Source: Phalacrocorax aristotelis
Lineage: Eukaryota; Chordata; Aves; Suliformes; Phalacrocoracidae
Length of the DNA: 64,000 bases
NCBI RefSeq assembly: GCF_949628215.1
Contig: NC_134283.1
Location: 23,228,975-23,292,974, forward strand
Reading direction: 5' to 3'
Shown: piece after piece, positions 35,550 to 48,500 of the stretch
Position numbering within the stretch: the stretch's first letter is position 1
Layout of the letters: each line of letters begins with the position of its first letter
Made by a program: the position numbers and the translations under genes
The notes under the pieces: model-generated
What the model was told of the DNA's origin: nothing
The model's input: only the letters and a program-made list of their open reading frames with translations
The model's database searches: none

Positions 35550-36339
35550 CCACCTTTTTCCTCAAAAAGTTTATTGAATTGTTCTTAATGTTATTTCAAA
35601 AAAAAAAAAAAATTCAAAATTGAGATAAAAAGAAAAACCCTGGTGTAAAATCAAAACTAATGTTTGAACTGTGGACACAACAGAACCAATGACCCCCAGG
35701 GCTCTCACAGCTTGCTGCTGCCCAGCCATCCCCACCCAGAGCACCTCCTTGGGTCACTCTGGAGGCATGTACACACAGCCCCTTGCCCAAATCCGCCTCA
35801 GAGAGGCTGGGCACCCTGTGGCAGCAGGGAACTGGAGTCAATGAAACCCCTCTGTTCCTGCTTAGCTGACACCCCCTCCCAGCTACTCACCCCACCAGCG
35901 AGCAGCAGTTTGAGTCCTTGACTAATATACAGGTACTGGTTTCTGCAACAAAGAGCACGTGTCCCCAGCTGCCCCCGTGCTTGGGGCTCAGAGTGCTCCT
36001 CCCTTTTCCGCTCCGGGTAGCAGACTACAAACTATAGGGGTAAGAAATCCACCCACGTCTGCTGAATGTGACTTGGAGTGCCAGGCAGGCCTCAGGGACA
36101 GAGGGGCAGGTGAAGAGGAGACTTAATTCTCTCAAAAAGAGGCTATTTAAGAAAATAAGCCAAGTGAGCGTTCAGTGACTATTTGGAACTATACACAGAT
36201 GGCATTTGCCTTAGAGATACCACACACATGTTGATAGATTTCCTGGCAAGAGCTCTTAACACAAGCCATACGTGGTTAGTAACTACTGGATTTGCTGGAT
36301 GGGCTTCCACGGCGCAGCCCACAAGATAGCCAGCTCTGC
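35550..36339 (-). other. EDC4: EDC4 3' UTR
   Basis: It runs from the EDC4 stop codon to the AATAAA hexamer at 35570-35575 plus the expected cleavage distance, about 790 nt. A run of 15 A on the plus strand (35598-35612) is a U15 tract in the transcript, about 25 nt before the hexamer, a typical upstream-enhancer position. No coding sequence was seen. Confidence 0.75.
35570..35575 (-). terminator. EDC4: EDC4 poly(A) signal (AATAAA)
   Basis: TTTATT on the plus strand reads AATAAA in the transcript (..CAATTCAATAAACTTTTTG..), about 765 nt after the stop codon and preceded by a U-rich tract. It is the canonical hexamer nearest to the NRN1L promoter. Confidence 0.8.
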
Positions 36340-36532
36340 CTAGGTCATGCTGGGGGTGACCAGGCCCTGGAGCATGATCATGAGGCGACGGGCAGGCTTG
36401 CTCAGTGTGTTGTGGGGTTCCACCTGGAGGAACTGGAAGAGCTTCTGCCGCACCTGGCTCATGACTGACCCCATGTGGTCTCGGGTGATGGGGTCGCTGT
36501 GGTCCAGGTGCATCACTGCTTCTTCCAAGTAA
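36340..36532 (-). CDS. EDC4: EDC4 last coding exon
   Basis: The acceptor is TCTCCTTCAG|TTAC and the stop is TAG at 36340-36342. It encodes [20 protein letters not shown].. to LVTPSMT, the most conserved C-terminal segment of the Ge-1 domain. The split codon with the preceding exon gives Asn (AA|T). Confidence 0.95.
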
Positions 36533-39500
36533 CTGAAGGAGAGACACCACGGTTAGAACCAAACCCGGTACGTGATCCCAACCCCATTCAGTTCATTCTA
36601 GCACTGAAGATGTGAAGTTCTGCTCCCCTGCCGACCCAAGCTCAGCGCAGTATGTTCAGCCATCAGAAAATAAGCATTACTGACTCATAGCAGTCCATCT
36701 ATCCCTTCTTCAACGTATAAGGGCAGCTTATATATTTTCCAGCCTGCAGTATGGGCACCACAGCCTGGCTGCCTAAACCAAGCAGGCCCAACAGCAAGCT
36801 AGAACTCCCTGCAGAGCTGGAGGTGGCACTTGGCCACAGGCCATGCCTGGTCACAGCTCTGTAGATATTTTCTTTGATGCCTTTTTAGCAGAAGCAGAAT
36901 TAGTCACTTAGTAAAAATCCTCAGTGGTGAGGCTTATTTCATGCAGGGACACGTTTATGGTCGTCTTCCAATACATCTATCCAGGAAGGGGTGGGGAAAG
37001 AGCAAGAATTTTACCAACAGGCCATTCTGAAGTTCAGATGAGCCACAAACTTCCAAACTGCAGCCTGACAGTAAGGCAATGTGGTCACTGCAAACGGTTT
37101 TCACTAACAGACCAGCCTGAAACTTAACAGCAGCAACTTCAGTGCTGATTACCAGTTCATCTGTAACTTAAAGCTCTTTTGCAGTTTTTCTCACTTGCTT
37201 TATCCCTATTGTTAAATCGAGTTAAAAACAAACATGATTTGAGTCATTTTTCCATAGAAGCCATAGTTAAAACCTGCAGGTAACTTAAGTTAGTTTTTGA
37301 CAACAGATAACAGGGTTTTGACTCGCTCACTTAAAATGTTCAAGGCAAGTATCAGCACAGTCACTACCTTATTCTAAGCAAAGCTTGTGTGACATCTAAC
37401 ATACGTTATTTCCAGTAGCTCCTGCTGCTACCTCCCAGTGAGCCTGTCTGGCAGTCATGACAAGAAACTGCTGACACGAAGCCCAGCGATGGGTTAAGAA
37501 CTGAGGACAGAGCTAAGTTGCTCTGGATATTAAGCTATCCAGGAAACATGGCACTACCCTTCATTTTACCTCTGCAGGGAAACTTCTCCTTGGTCTAATG
37601 AGATTGCTGCACAGACTGCATATCACAGAATCACAGAATGGTAGGGTTTGGAAGGGGCCTCTGGAGATTATCTTGTCCAACCCCCCTGCTTGAGCAGGGA
37701 CACCTAGAGCAGGGGGGCACAGGAACGCGTCCAGGAGGGTTTTGAATGTTTCCAGGGAAGGAGACTCCACAACTTCCCTGGGCAGCCTGTGCCACTGCTC
37801 CGTCACCCTCACAGGAAAGAAGTTTTTTCTCATATTGAGGTGGAACTTCCCACATTCTGACTTGTGCCCAATGCCCCTTGTCCTGTCATTGGGCACCACT
37901 GAAGAGTCCTCTTGACACCCACCCTTCAGATATTTACAAGCATTGATGAAATCCCCCTCAGTTCTCTCTTCTCCGGGCTGAACAAACCCAGGTCTCTCAA
38001 CCTTTCCTCCTACGACAGATGCTCCAGCCCCCTGATCATCTTGGTAGCTCTCTGCTGGACTTGCTCCAGCAGTTCACAGTTCCCTGTCCTTCTTGAACTG
38101 GGGGGCCCAAAACTGGACACAGCACTCCAAATGTGGTCTCACTAGGGCAGAGTAGAGGGGGACGATAACCTCCCTTGACCTGCTGGCCATGTTCCTTTTA
38201 AAGCAGCCCATAATATTTACAGACCACAATACAGGCAGTAACAGCACCTACAGCTGGGTACGCCTTCTACTACTACCTCTGGGCTGCAAAGCTTTCCATG
38301 GCAATGCCTACATCTTTTTCCAAGTCATTACCGGTTGTTCACATTCCCGTAACAGGCTACAGAAGGTCCAGCCTTCATCAAAGCACCACCTTCCACTTCC
38401 AGGCAGTGAATTTAAAGCCAGAGCCAGGAACAGGTCTGCATAGGTTCAGACCCGGTTGTCTCATCATACTCACTTCAACTTCAGTTCCGTACGAGTACCC
38501 AAATCTGAGGAAAGCTGCTGAATGAGAGAGAGCAGCACAGGCTGGGACAGCGGGCACGGGTGCTGTCCAAATACTTGCTGAGTATCCACAGTCTCACAGA
38601 CATACAGGACCAGGTTGAGATCAGCTGCGGTTAGAGCCTGCAAGGAAGACACAGCTAGAAATGCCGAGGAAACAACAGGCTGGTGAGGGATACAAGACAG
38701 AACACGAGGCAGCCCTCTGCCTCAGGGCAGCTCAATGGTTCACCAGCCTCCTATGGAAGTAGAAGTCTCTGCAAATCCTGATGTACAGGGAAGGACAGCC
38801 TTTAGGCTCTCAGTCTGTGCTCAGAGGAGACCCGTGTCTGTTCTAAGCTGAAGAGACTACAACCAGACAGAGGGGAACAGGTTACAGTTAGCAGCATGGA
38901 GCAGGGCTATGTTTGCATCCCCTGCCAGCCCACTGGCGTGGCATTGCTACTATTCCCAGAGAAGTTTGTCTGCAGCGGCTCAAATGGATCTGCCTACATA
39001 TTCAAAGACAAAGGCAAGGTCAGGCTCCAGCTGGTAGATCTGCCTGGAGAGGCTTATGAAGCTGTTGCTCTTCAGGGCTGCAACACGTGCCACTGCTGAT
39101 GACAAAACACTCTGGCTTGCTGGAGCACTGACGCTGTCCTGCCAGGGCATGGGCAGGGAAGAAGTAACTTAGCTGCCACCAAATCATGGAATTTGAATGG
39201 CTCTGGCTTGACCTGCAGGAGAGTTCAGCTGCACCCCTTGAGCTGTCGGCTGTCACAGGTCTTTTCAGGCAACTCCTGTATGAGTTGTGGGATTATGTTC
39301 CCAGCTCAAGGAGCCCTTTTTCAACCTCTTTGCCCCCCAACAAGCAGCAACGCCAACTACCAGGAAGCCTAGGTACCTGCTGGAAAGCTTGGTTGAGGTG
39401 TCCCTGCTGAAGCAGCTGAAGGATGTGAGTTTGCTGAGACTGGAAATCCAAGTGAGTAGAGGGGATCGGAGTCCCTGCTGCTGAGCGCATTGCCTGCACA

Positions 39501-42500
39501 ATGCTTGAGGTGACAGCTGCTTGCTGCTCCTTCATAGCCAGGCTCACCTCTCCTTTAATGACTCTCTGCACCTGAGCCAAAATAGACTCTTGCATGCTAA
39601 AAAAAAAAAAAAAAACACCGAACAAAAAACAAACCAAACAAACACAACAACAAACAGGCATCTCTGAAAACGAAGAGCTGAGGGACAACATTGCACAAAG
39701 CTTGTACCAGTGAGAAGGTACAGGCCTGCCTGCTTACTTATTGTAGCATGGCAACCAAAGGGTTAATACGAATCGCTCTGAGGCACAGGCTTTGGAAACA
39801 TGCTGTGCAAGGTAGCTCCTGGCCAACGGTACCACAGAAAATGCTGGGATTCTGTGCGGGAAAGCGATGTTTCAGGGAACCGAGTCTCTTGATACATAGT
39901 ATTTTAAATCTTTAATGTGCCTGACTTAGAAGCACAACTACAAAGCTCTAGGTTCATCCCTGAGCAGACCCAGCTTTCTAGATCAGATCTGTTAGATGCA
40001 GTTTCCTAGCCCGCAGATGACATCTTTAGAATGAGAACACACTTCCACTGAGCCTTGGACTTTTCAGAGTTCACAGTGGAGGCTCCGCTAATGTGTGTTA
40101 CACCTTTTCCCCTCCAGGGGCTGGATCCTCCCCTCTTACAAAGGATACAAAGGACCAAACCTACCACAGGGACAATGGCAGGACTTCCCTGGGAGGAAGT
40201 GCAGCCCATGCAACAAGACCAGAATTTAGTCTGGTAGCCTTCTTGGCAAGCCTGGTCTGCATCAAAGACCCCAATGTGCTCTGACATATGTTCTAGTGGC
40301 TTAAAATAGACAGGGGCATTCTGCCCTGCAGGTGACCACCGGCCAGTCTTAATGCCTGGCAACCTGCCACCAGCTTCATGGTCTGAATGTGCTGAAGGCA
40401 CCGCCAGGATTGCATCTTGAAGTGAGGATGGCCAAGCACAAATTGCTGCAGAGCAGCTGGGAGGACAGAGTAGCCTGTGGAAACTGTCAGAATGCCTGAG
40501 GATGCAAAATAAAGAAGAGAAGCCCTCAAAAGACCAGAACACTTCAGAACAGGAAGGCTGTTCAGAACCAAGTGTGCTTTTGGGCTGCCTTCGGTCCTTC
40601 TGCCCTCCAGCATGCCTGTGAAAAGCAGGCTCTGAGCTCCCACACACAGCAGTGATACATCTGGTTGTTAAACCTTCTGTGGTCTTCGTTTTGTCCCCTA
40701 AAGGACAACGGTTACACCAGCCCACATGCTTTGTCGTACTCTGTCGAGAGCCAACAGCAGCCCTAGGGCGGCAAAGGGCTTGCTCTACAGCTAGCAGGGA
40801 GAGGTTTTTGTTACGCATATGTATACCTCACTGACATCTCTCTCCACAAGCCGAGCTGCCAACTTACTTGCCCACAATAATATGCAGCTGATGCTGCACC
40901 TCAGCATGGACGCTGGCTGCAACAGTGGAAGCCAGCTGCTCAGTGGTGCTCTGGAAGGTGCTGATAAGCTGTCGAAGCTGATTCAGCAGTGGGTCTCGGG
41001 CCTCCTGTTCTCGTACCTTCTTGTTCTTCAAGTGAGTCTCAAGCTGCTGGATATCTGCAATGAGAGAGGAAGACGTTTGTGCCATCGGTACCCACGGAGA
41101 TGGTCAGGACAGAAATTCAGCTGCCAGGCTCTACATGTTCTTCAGCAGAAACAATTACTAAGCCAGCACACAGGCATTACGGTAACCTAGAAACCCCGCT
41201 TCCAGGCTCCCCATCATGCCGGATTACATGACACAGAAAGAAATAAATGAGTTTTCTTGTGACACACACCTTTACAGGTGCTGTTTGTTCAGGGCAAGAT
41301 AAAGGTGGGAGTAAGGGTATTTTATTTCATACACAGCGTGAGTTGTGATCTGCATTAGTGATGGAGTTCAGTGCCAATGAAGGAAGAGGAGGGACATTTC
41401 TGACAAAAAATAAATCAGGTCTGCAGAGATCAAAAACCTGTAGTTTAAAATGTTTTATGAACTGGTCTGACCAAAAAGGAGAAGAATATAAGCTCTATGT
41501 ACTTGTGGGAGACTTTTGAAGAAAAGGAAGGGTGCAAAATACACAGCAGCTGGAGATACTGCAGATCTACGGACCACAGAATTTGCTGTGCCAGCACTAG
41601 CCAGCCTCAGGCCCCCTCAGAAACCAGCTCTGCAGAGTAATACCTGCCTGGCCTCCCAGAAGGGACCCCAATTCTGAGAAGGATAAAGATCTTCTCCAGT
41701 GCATCAGTGCACAATTTTCCATACTTAAGGATATAGGGTTTTTTTTTCAGCCTGACCATACCTACACTGTCCAGCCACTCTGTAACCTCTGATCATCCCT
41801 GTACCCTTCTCTAAACGTTCCCCAATTCCATTACTCCTCTGAGATGAGGGCCTAGCTGCAGGACTGCTACCCTCTCCATACATCGTCTTCCTGATGTCAG
41901 GATGGGGTAATCCTACAGCTGGGCTTTTGTACTCAAGATGAAGTCACAGATTCACAGAATGAAGCCAAGTGTTTCACTGCACGGGCTACAAAGACCAGAG
42001 GTGAACCTCTGTTCTTATAGCACCACCCACAAAAACCTCCTCACTTCTGCTTGTATTTCCCAAGCGCAAAATGAAGCATGCAGATGGGCTAAGATGTTAA
42101 ACAGTCACCACTGAAACTCTGAAAGGCAAAGACATAATAAAAGGCCAACTTGTTGTCAGCCACTAATACAAATACACTGTGCAGAGAAAACTCAGAGAAT
42201 AAAACCTACTCACATTCTTGTGTGCCCTGCTTGAAGGTGTCATTGATTTGCTGGAACATGGACTGGCAGCTCTTCTCGAAGGCTGGCAACACAACGCTCT
42301 GAAACGCTTCTCTGTAAGCTGACTGGATTGGCCCCTGCAGGGTATCGGCCGTTGCCCTCACAACAGTATCTGTAAGGTTCTTACAAGCACACATAGAAGA
42401 GATTCCAGAATATTAACAACAGCCTGCTGCCAACTAAATATGTGGACAAACACTGTAGGTCCCTGCAACACACCCACACCAGATAAGGACAGCCCAGTGT

Positions 42501-45500
42501 CAGAAGCATGTATTCCCTCAGCTCTTTCCACTGACTAGGCTGCACCACGACTACAGCAGGCAGAGCATCTGCTTGCTGAGGGGCTGCCTGAGAACATAAT
42601 GATTTCCCTGTAGTTCAGCTGTAAAGCAAGGGACGGTGGCACAGTCAGGCATGGCTCCTTTCCCTTCCCCTGCTTCTCTCCCACAATCCACCACTCCTTG
42701 CCAAGGTAAGTAACAAGCTTCTGCTCCCTAAATAATGTAGAAATGGAGGACAGAGTAGGGAGCAGAAGAGACAGTCAAACTTTCACCACTAGGCTGATTG
42801 AGAACGCCCTAAAAACACTGCTGTAGTGAGAATTCTCTACTCTGGTGGAAAACTAACAACTTGGTAAATGAAAGAAAGGGCTAATGAGGCAAAGCAGGCA
42901 GGGGAGTACACAGCAAGCTCGCCCTCCAGATGAGACCAGGGAACAGCCTTGACCACCGGCAGCTAAACTGACTTTACCTGAAGATAAAGGTGAGTGGAAG
43001 AGGTATGAGAAGTCACTACCCAGGCAGGTGACAACTCAGTGTCCCCAGGAAGTCTGGTTCTCCTTACCTTTGATTTCACGAGCTTGGTGATACTCTCTTT
43101 CAGTGTCCCCTCAATAGCAGTGATCTTGGCAGCAATGGTGTTACTTAGCTGGCCTGCAATGGGGTCCATGCTCTTGGAAATGCCTAGGCACAACACAAAC
43201 ATATGTCAAAGTTACAGCTTTAAGGCTAGAGTCACACTTCAAAACCCCAAAAAAGAAAATGGAGTCAAACTCTTCTGAGATATGACACAGCAAGGGGGAA
43301 TGGTCACAGGCTCTGGCTTGAGAAGCCAGGGTTGTATATTAGGAGAAAACTTTTTGCTAGGAAGGTGGTCTCCAACCTTGAAGGTTTTCAAGACTTGGCC
43401 CGACAAAGTCACAGCTGAGCTCATCTAGAATAGTGGGTAGCCCTGCTTCAAGCAGAATGGTGGACATTAACGGCTGCAGAAGGCTTTCTCACCAGCATTT
43501 CCTTACATGGATCGTGCCAGTGCACAAAGGGCAAGTTTAATCCAGTCAAGTCTCAACATTCCCAAACTTATTAGCCTCTTTTGCCTTCTTCCACCAAACA
43601 GACTCCAGAAGTTTTATGGATTATAATGGAAGGTCAGACCACGTTCTCTGGACAGGTATTCCCTCTGGGAGCCCCATACTCCTTCAAAACCACAACTCCT
43701 CAGATTACAGCAGGGCCTGAAACAGTTTAAAGTGCAATGACTAGTCTTCATGTAACCTAACTCCTACTTTATACAGCGCCAACACTTTTATGCAGCACGC
43801 TTTCAATCCCTAACAGGGCTAACTGTAGGGATCCACCTTCAAAACCTAGAGAGCAACACTCACACTGGGGTACAGTCTTCTTCATCTCCTCACGAATGGT
43901 CCTCTCCAGGCGGTTACACACAGCTGTGGAAAGGGACTGAGAGAGCTGCTGAGACAGATGCTCCTGGAGCTGCCCATTGCGCTGCTGTCCTTCTGTCAGC
44001 GCTCGGTCTAGTCTTCTCTCTAATGAAAATGCATGTTAAGGAGGACAAACAACAGATTTCCTCTCTATCCTCAACACTTCTGTCCACAAAGATGGACACT
44101 AGCCTCACGTCCAGAGGCTCAGTGAGAGCAAATTTGCAGCTCTGGCGAAAGAGGGGAAAAATAATGTTGTTGATGTGTTCCTGTAAACAAGAGGTGCTCT
44201 TAAATGATCAGAGTGAGGGAAGAGCTCTGGAAAGCATGGTAGAAAAGCCAAAGAGCTAAAGGAAGCTCGACAGGAGTGTTCCCTACGTATCATGGGTTAA
44301 CTTAGCTGCCCCTGAGGCAGCTCAGCCCCGCACAGCCACTCGCTCACTCCTCTGCAGCAGGATGGGTGAGAGAGTAGGATGGGTAAAAGTGACAAATCTC
44401 ATGGGTTGAGATAAAGACAGTTTAATAGGTAAAGCAAAAGCTGCACATGCAAGCAAAGCAAAATAAGAACTCATTTACTACTTCCCATCAGCAGGCAGTT
44501 GTTCAGCCATCCCCAGGAAAGCAGGGCTCCATCACGCATGACGGTGACTTGGGAAGACAAACACCATCACGCTGAATGTCCCTCTTCCTCCTCCTTCCTC
44601 CCCCAGCTTTTACTGCTGAGCATGTCATATGGTATGGGACATCCCTTTGGTCAGTTGGGGTCAGCTGTCTCAGCTGTGTCTCCTCCCTATTTCTTGCCCA
44701 GCCCCAGCCTGCTTGTTGGTGGAGCAGCACAACAAACAGAGGTGGCCTTGAGAGGGTTTAGAAATAGCAAAAACATCAGCGTGTTATCAATGTTGTTTTG
44801 TTCACAAATCCAAAACATACCACCATATGAGCTGCTATGAAGAAAATTATCTATCCCAACCAAAACCACTACAGAAACCAAGAAGCCTGACACCCATAAA
44901 AAGCAAATTGGCAAAAACGTTTCTACAGGGTGGAACTGGTGGACATAAGCACGGAAGCAAACCCAGGCTTAATAAGAGCCAGTCATACCTCACGAAGCAG
45001 CCAAACTCTCTGAAGGAGCAAGCACACAAACACTGAGACTCATGTGCATCTTAAACAAACAAACAAAAAATCAAAACAAAACAAAAACCCAAAACCACCA
45101 ACCAACCCAACCACCAAAAAAATTCCAGCAAAACAAACGGTGAAAAGACAGTTCAGCTACTGACAAAATTCAGTGTAGATATGAAGTTGTGCAGACAGGA
45201 AAAATTGTTCTAATATTATAATATAACTCTAGACTCCGAACTTCAATAGAAAGCTATCTGAATTATCTATGAAAATATCAGTCTGGTGGTCAGACTAATT
45301 AATAAAGAAAACAGAAATCTTTGTCACATCATAGAAGTTGAGGGTAGTTTCAGACATGAAACAGGCTAGAGCTGCTCAGTTTGGGGAACATGACCAAATC
45401 CACTGCAGCAGCAGATGTACAGGAACTGACTAGTCGCAATACAAAAAACATAATTGGATACCAGGTTTGAAAACACCAGAAAGAAGTACTTTTCAGACAA

Positions 45501-48500
45501 CACATAAGGGACCTGTGGACCTCCAGATGTATATATAGGTACAGACAAGATAATTCTATATGCAGCCATGCAGTGTGGCAGACAGGTCCTACATCTGGTG
45601 CAAGTACTGACTTGCCCAAAGGAGGAAAGGAAAGAAAGGATCATCCCATAATTACTCTTGTGCAACTGGCCACTGCTTGACGTAGGATAATATATTAGGT
45701 GCATCTCTAGTCTACTCAAGCATTGCAGCACTTAATGGGTAACTAGAAGATTTAGCGGCATGAGGAAATATCAATTCTTCTCCTAGAAAGGGACCAAGAG
45801 GAACTGAAATAGTTACATTGCAGCCAGGCAATTTTACTGCACCTATGGCCCACGCTACCAAGATCCTTGAACCTTCTTAGTCTTCATCATGTCTCTAGTC
45901 TGCCTCATAGCCTTCCACTCCTTAACTGCCACGCAACATTTGCAAACAAGGATACGCTCCTGCTCCTGCTGGGAGTCAATCACCCTCTCCACGTGGCCCA
46001 TAAGGGAGCTCTGAATAGCATCCAGGTGATCTGTGAGTCTCTGCAGCAGCTCTATCTGGTTCTGCCGCAGCTCAGAGAGCTCCCGCTGTTGGCTCCTCAA
46101 TATGCACATCAGCTCATCCTGGAACTCTGGTGTCACCTATGCATGGAGAGGACAAGAATTCATTTCTAACAGGGTCAAAGGTCAGTTAAGTTTTCTGCCA
46201 GGTATTAAGTCAACCCCTGTGCCTTGGACTGAAGCATAACATAAAACAGAAACCGTGACCTGCTTTATGGCTATTTCTAAGACTTTCGTCCCAAGAAATA
46301 AACTGATAAAGGAAGGTACATGAAGTTCCTGCGTGGAATTCATAAATGGTTGCATAGAATGTCAACTATTTAGATTCAAGACTCCTTTCAAAGCTCTGGC
46401 ATCTAAAAGAAAACAGATCCTATTCACTTTTGGCCAGGTAGTGAGAGAGAGCATTTAGGCCTTCAAATGTAAATAACGACCTCAAACACATATGAAAGAG
46501 CTGTGCAATCAGTAGAGTAAGAAAGAAGTTTCCTAGAGAACTTTTTGAGCTCTTTAACTTATTTACCAATGACCACACAACTGCAGAAGTATACACCTGT
46601 AGCATACTGTCATTTTCACCTGCTCAAGGTATCTAAAGGAGGCACAGGCATCAAGGGCAGTTTAAGAAGCATATGCAACTCAGCTGAGAGCATTTTCTGT
46701 CAGATACAAAGGTATTATCAACAGGGATAAGAAATTCCAACAGGCCAGTCCCACTGTGACCATTACTTTGCTGGGAACTCACTGCTGGCACACGTGAGTC
46801 ATCTCAGCAGGGAATAGGAAATTATGGTCTTAGATGATATAGGGCTTGTGAGAACGAAGAAATACACAGTGATATGCAAAGGTGAGAAGGAAGCCATCAG
46901 TCTGGATAGCACTGAGCAGCTCCTTCTCTGCTGCACAAGTCAGAGAACAGGGTGACATGAAGCCCAAGTGCAGCCCCATCTCAGCCTGCTTGGGCACAGC
47001 AGGGGCTCATGTGCTTCAAGGAACCGGGATGAACTTTCTCTCAGGTTTTTAGTAAGACAGTAAATAGTGCTGAAGTATCATGCCCTTGGGAGGGATTGCA
47101 GAGCAGCTCTGACTCACCTGGCTGTTATTTGATCTTGGCGACTGGTTTGCATCCCTAGAAATAAAAAGAGAAAAAAGTAGTAAACCACTTATGTCAATTA
47201 ACTGTTCTTATTATCCAAGTCTTCTGCCAAAATAGGTCACACATTTTACAGTTGCTTTAGATTTTTACGCTCCACCTCCTACTTCTGTTTTGCCTAGTAT
47301 AACACGACAAGCAACAGGAAGGTGATGAAATCCCAGTCCTCACAGCACTGTGACTACATCTGCGCTATCCATACGCGCCGAAGTTCTTTACAGGCTGGAG
47401 TTGAACAAGTCTTAATGAGGACTGTTACAAAGAACAACACATGCTGATTTTTCAGTTTTGTCCAAATTCAAAGCCAGGGAAGGCTTTGCCAAACAGCTTT
47501 TGAAGGTCTCCTAATATTTTACAAAGAAAAACAAAATACCCATTTGTTAAATACAAAATCAATGAGCTTCAAATAATCTAGAATGATTCCAGTTCTCAAG
47601 GTGAAGAAACTAGTGATGCACTCCAGCATAAATAGCAGAATAAAGAAAAACACTGAACTGATCCACTAATACTGCATATCTCCATCAAAGTCACAGATCT
47701 ATGAATATTCAAATGCAAACATTTGTTGATTCCAGACAGCATCCATTCAGCAACTTTAAAAGTACTGAGGCAGGAAAAACGAAAGTAATTTCAGAGGCTA
47801 AGAGCTTCCGGGTGTCACAGTACCGGACCACAGCCAGCAGCTTAATGCCATAGCCTGTCTTTGTCATAATCTGCACAGTCAGAGATCCCAATCACAGAGC
47901 TATGGGAACACAAGGGGAGAGTGCCTGTGCAGCAGCTATGCTGCTCTCCACACGTTAATGCAGACAGGTTGGTCTAAACTGCCATGGGCAGACCTTTACA
48001 GTCATCAGTTTTCACTTACCAAACGTTCATATGCACATGTTTAGAAACACACAAAAGCAGCGAGCAGGTAATGATAGATATCGTTGAACAAGGGCACTGT
48101 GCCAGCATTCAGAAGCCAATTAGAAGTGGAGGCCACATTGAACTACACTCACAGCATCACAGTTCCACTGAAGACTTCACTGAAACTGGCAAATGGATCC
48201 CATGTCCCCCCACAATTTACCTTCCACACATCTTCTGAAGCTCAGGCTATATTTTGGATTTTGAGTCCCATCTGGAAAGGTAGTGTAGATCCTACTGCCA
48301 CACCCCTGAGTACCACTCAGTGTCTGAGTAACCAGCAACACTCTCTGTGGTGTTATTGCCATTTGCAAAATGGGGTGAGGACTGGGAGCACTTGGCCGCT
48401 GCGCAGACTCAGACCCTAGTCTCACTGCTAATGGCTACATCAGGTTGTGGCCCTGCACAGCTGGTCCCACAGCCACCTGCATTCTGGCAAGCCCAGCGTA

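Noticed and set aside
45300-45760. Possible second LTR or LINE fragment after the A/C-rich tract
   Set aside because: I noted some repeat-like words but could not match an ordered series of landmarks to a known element.
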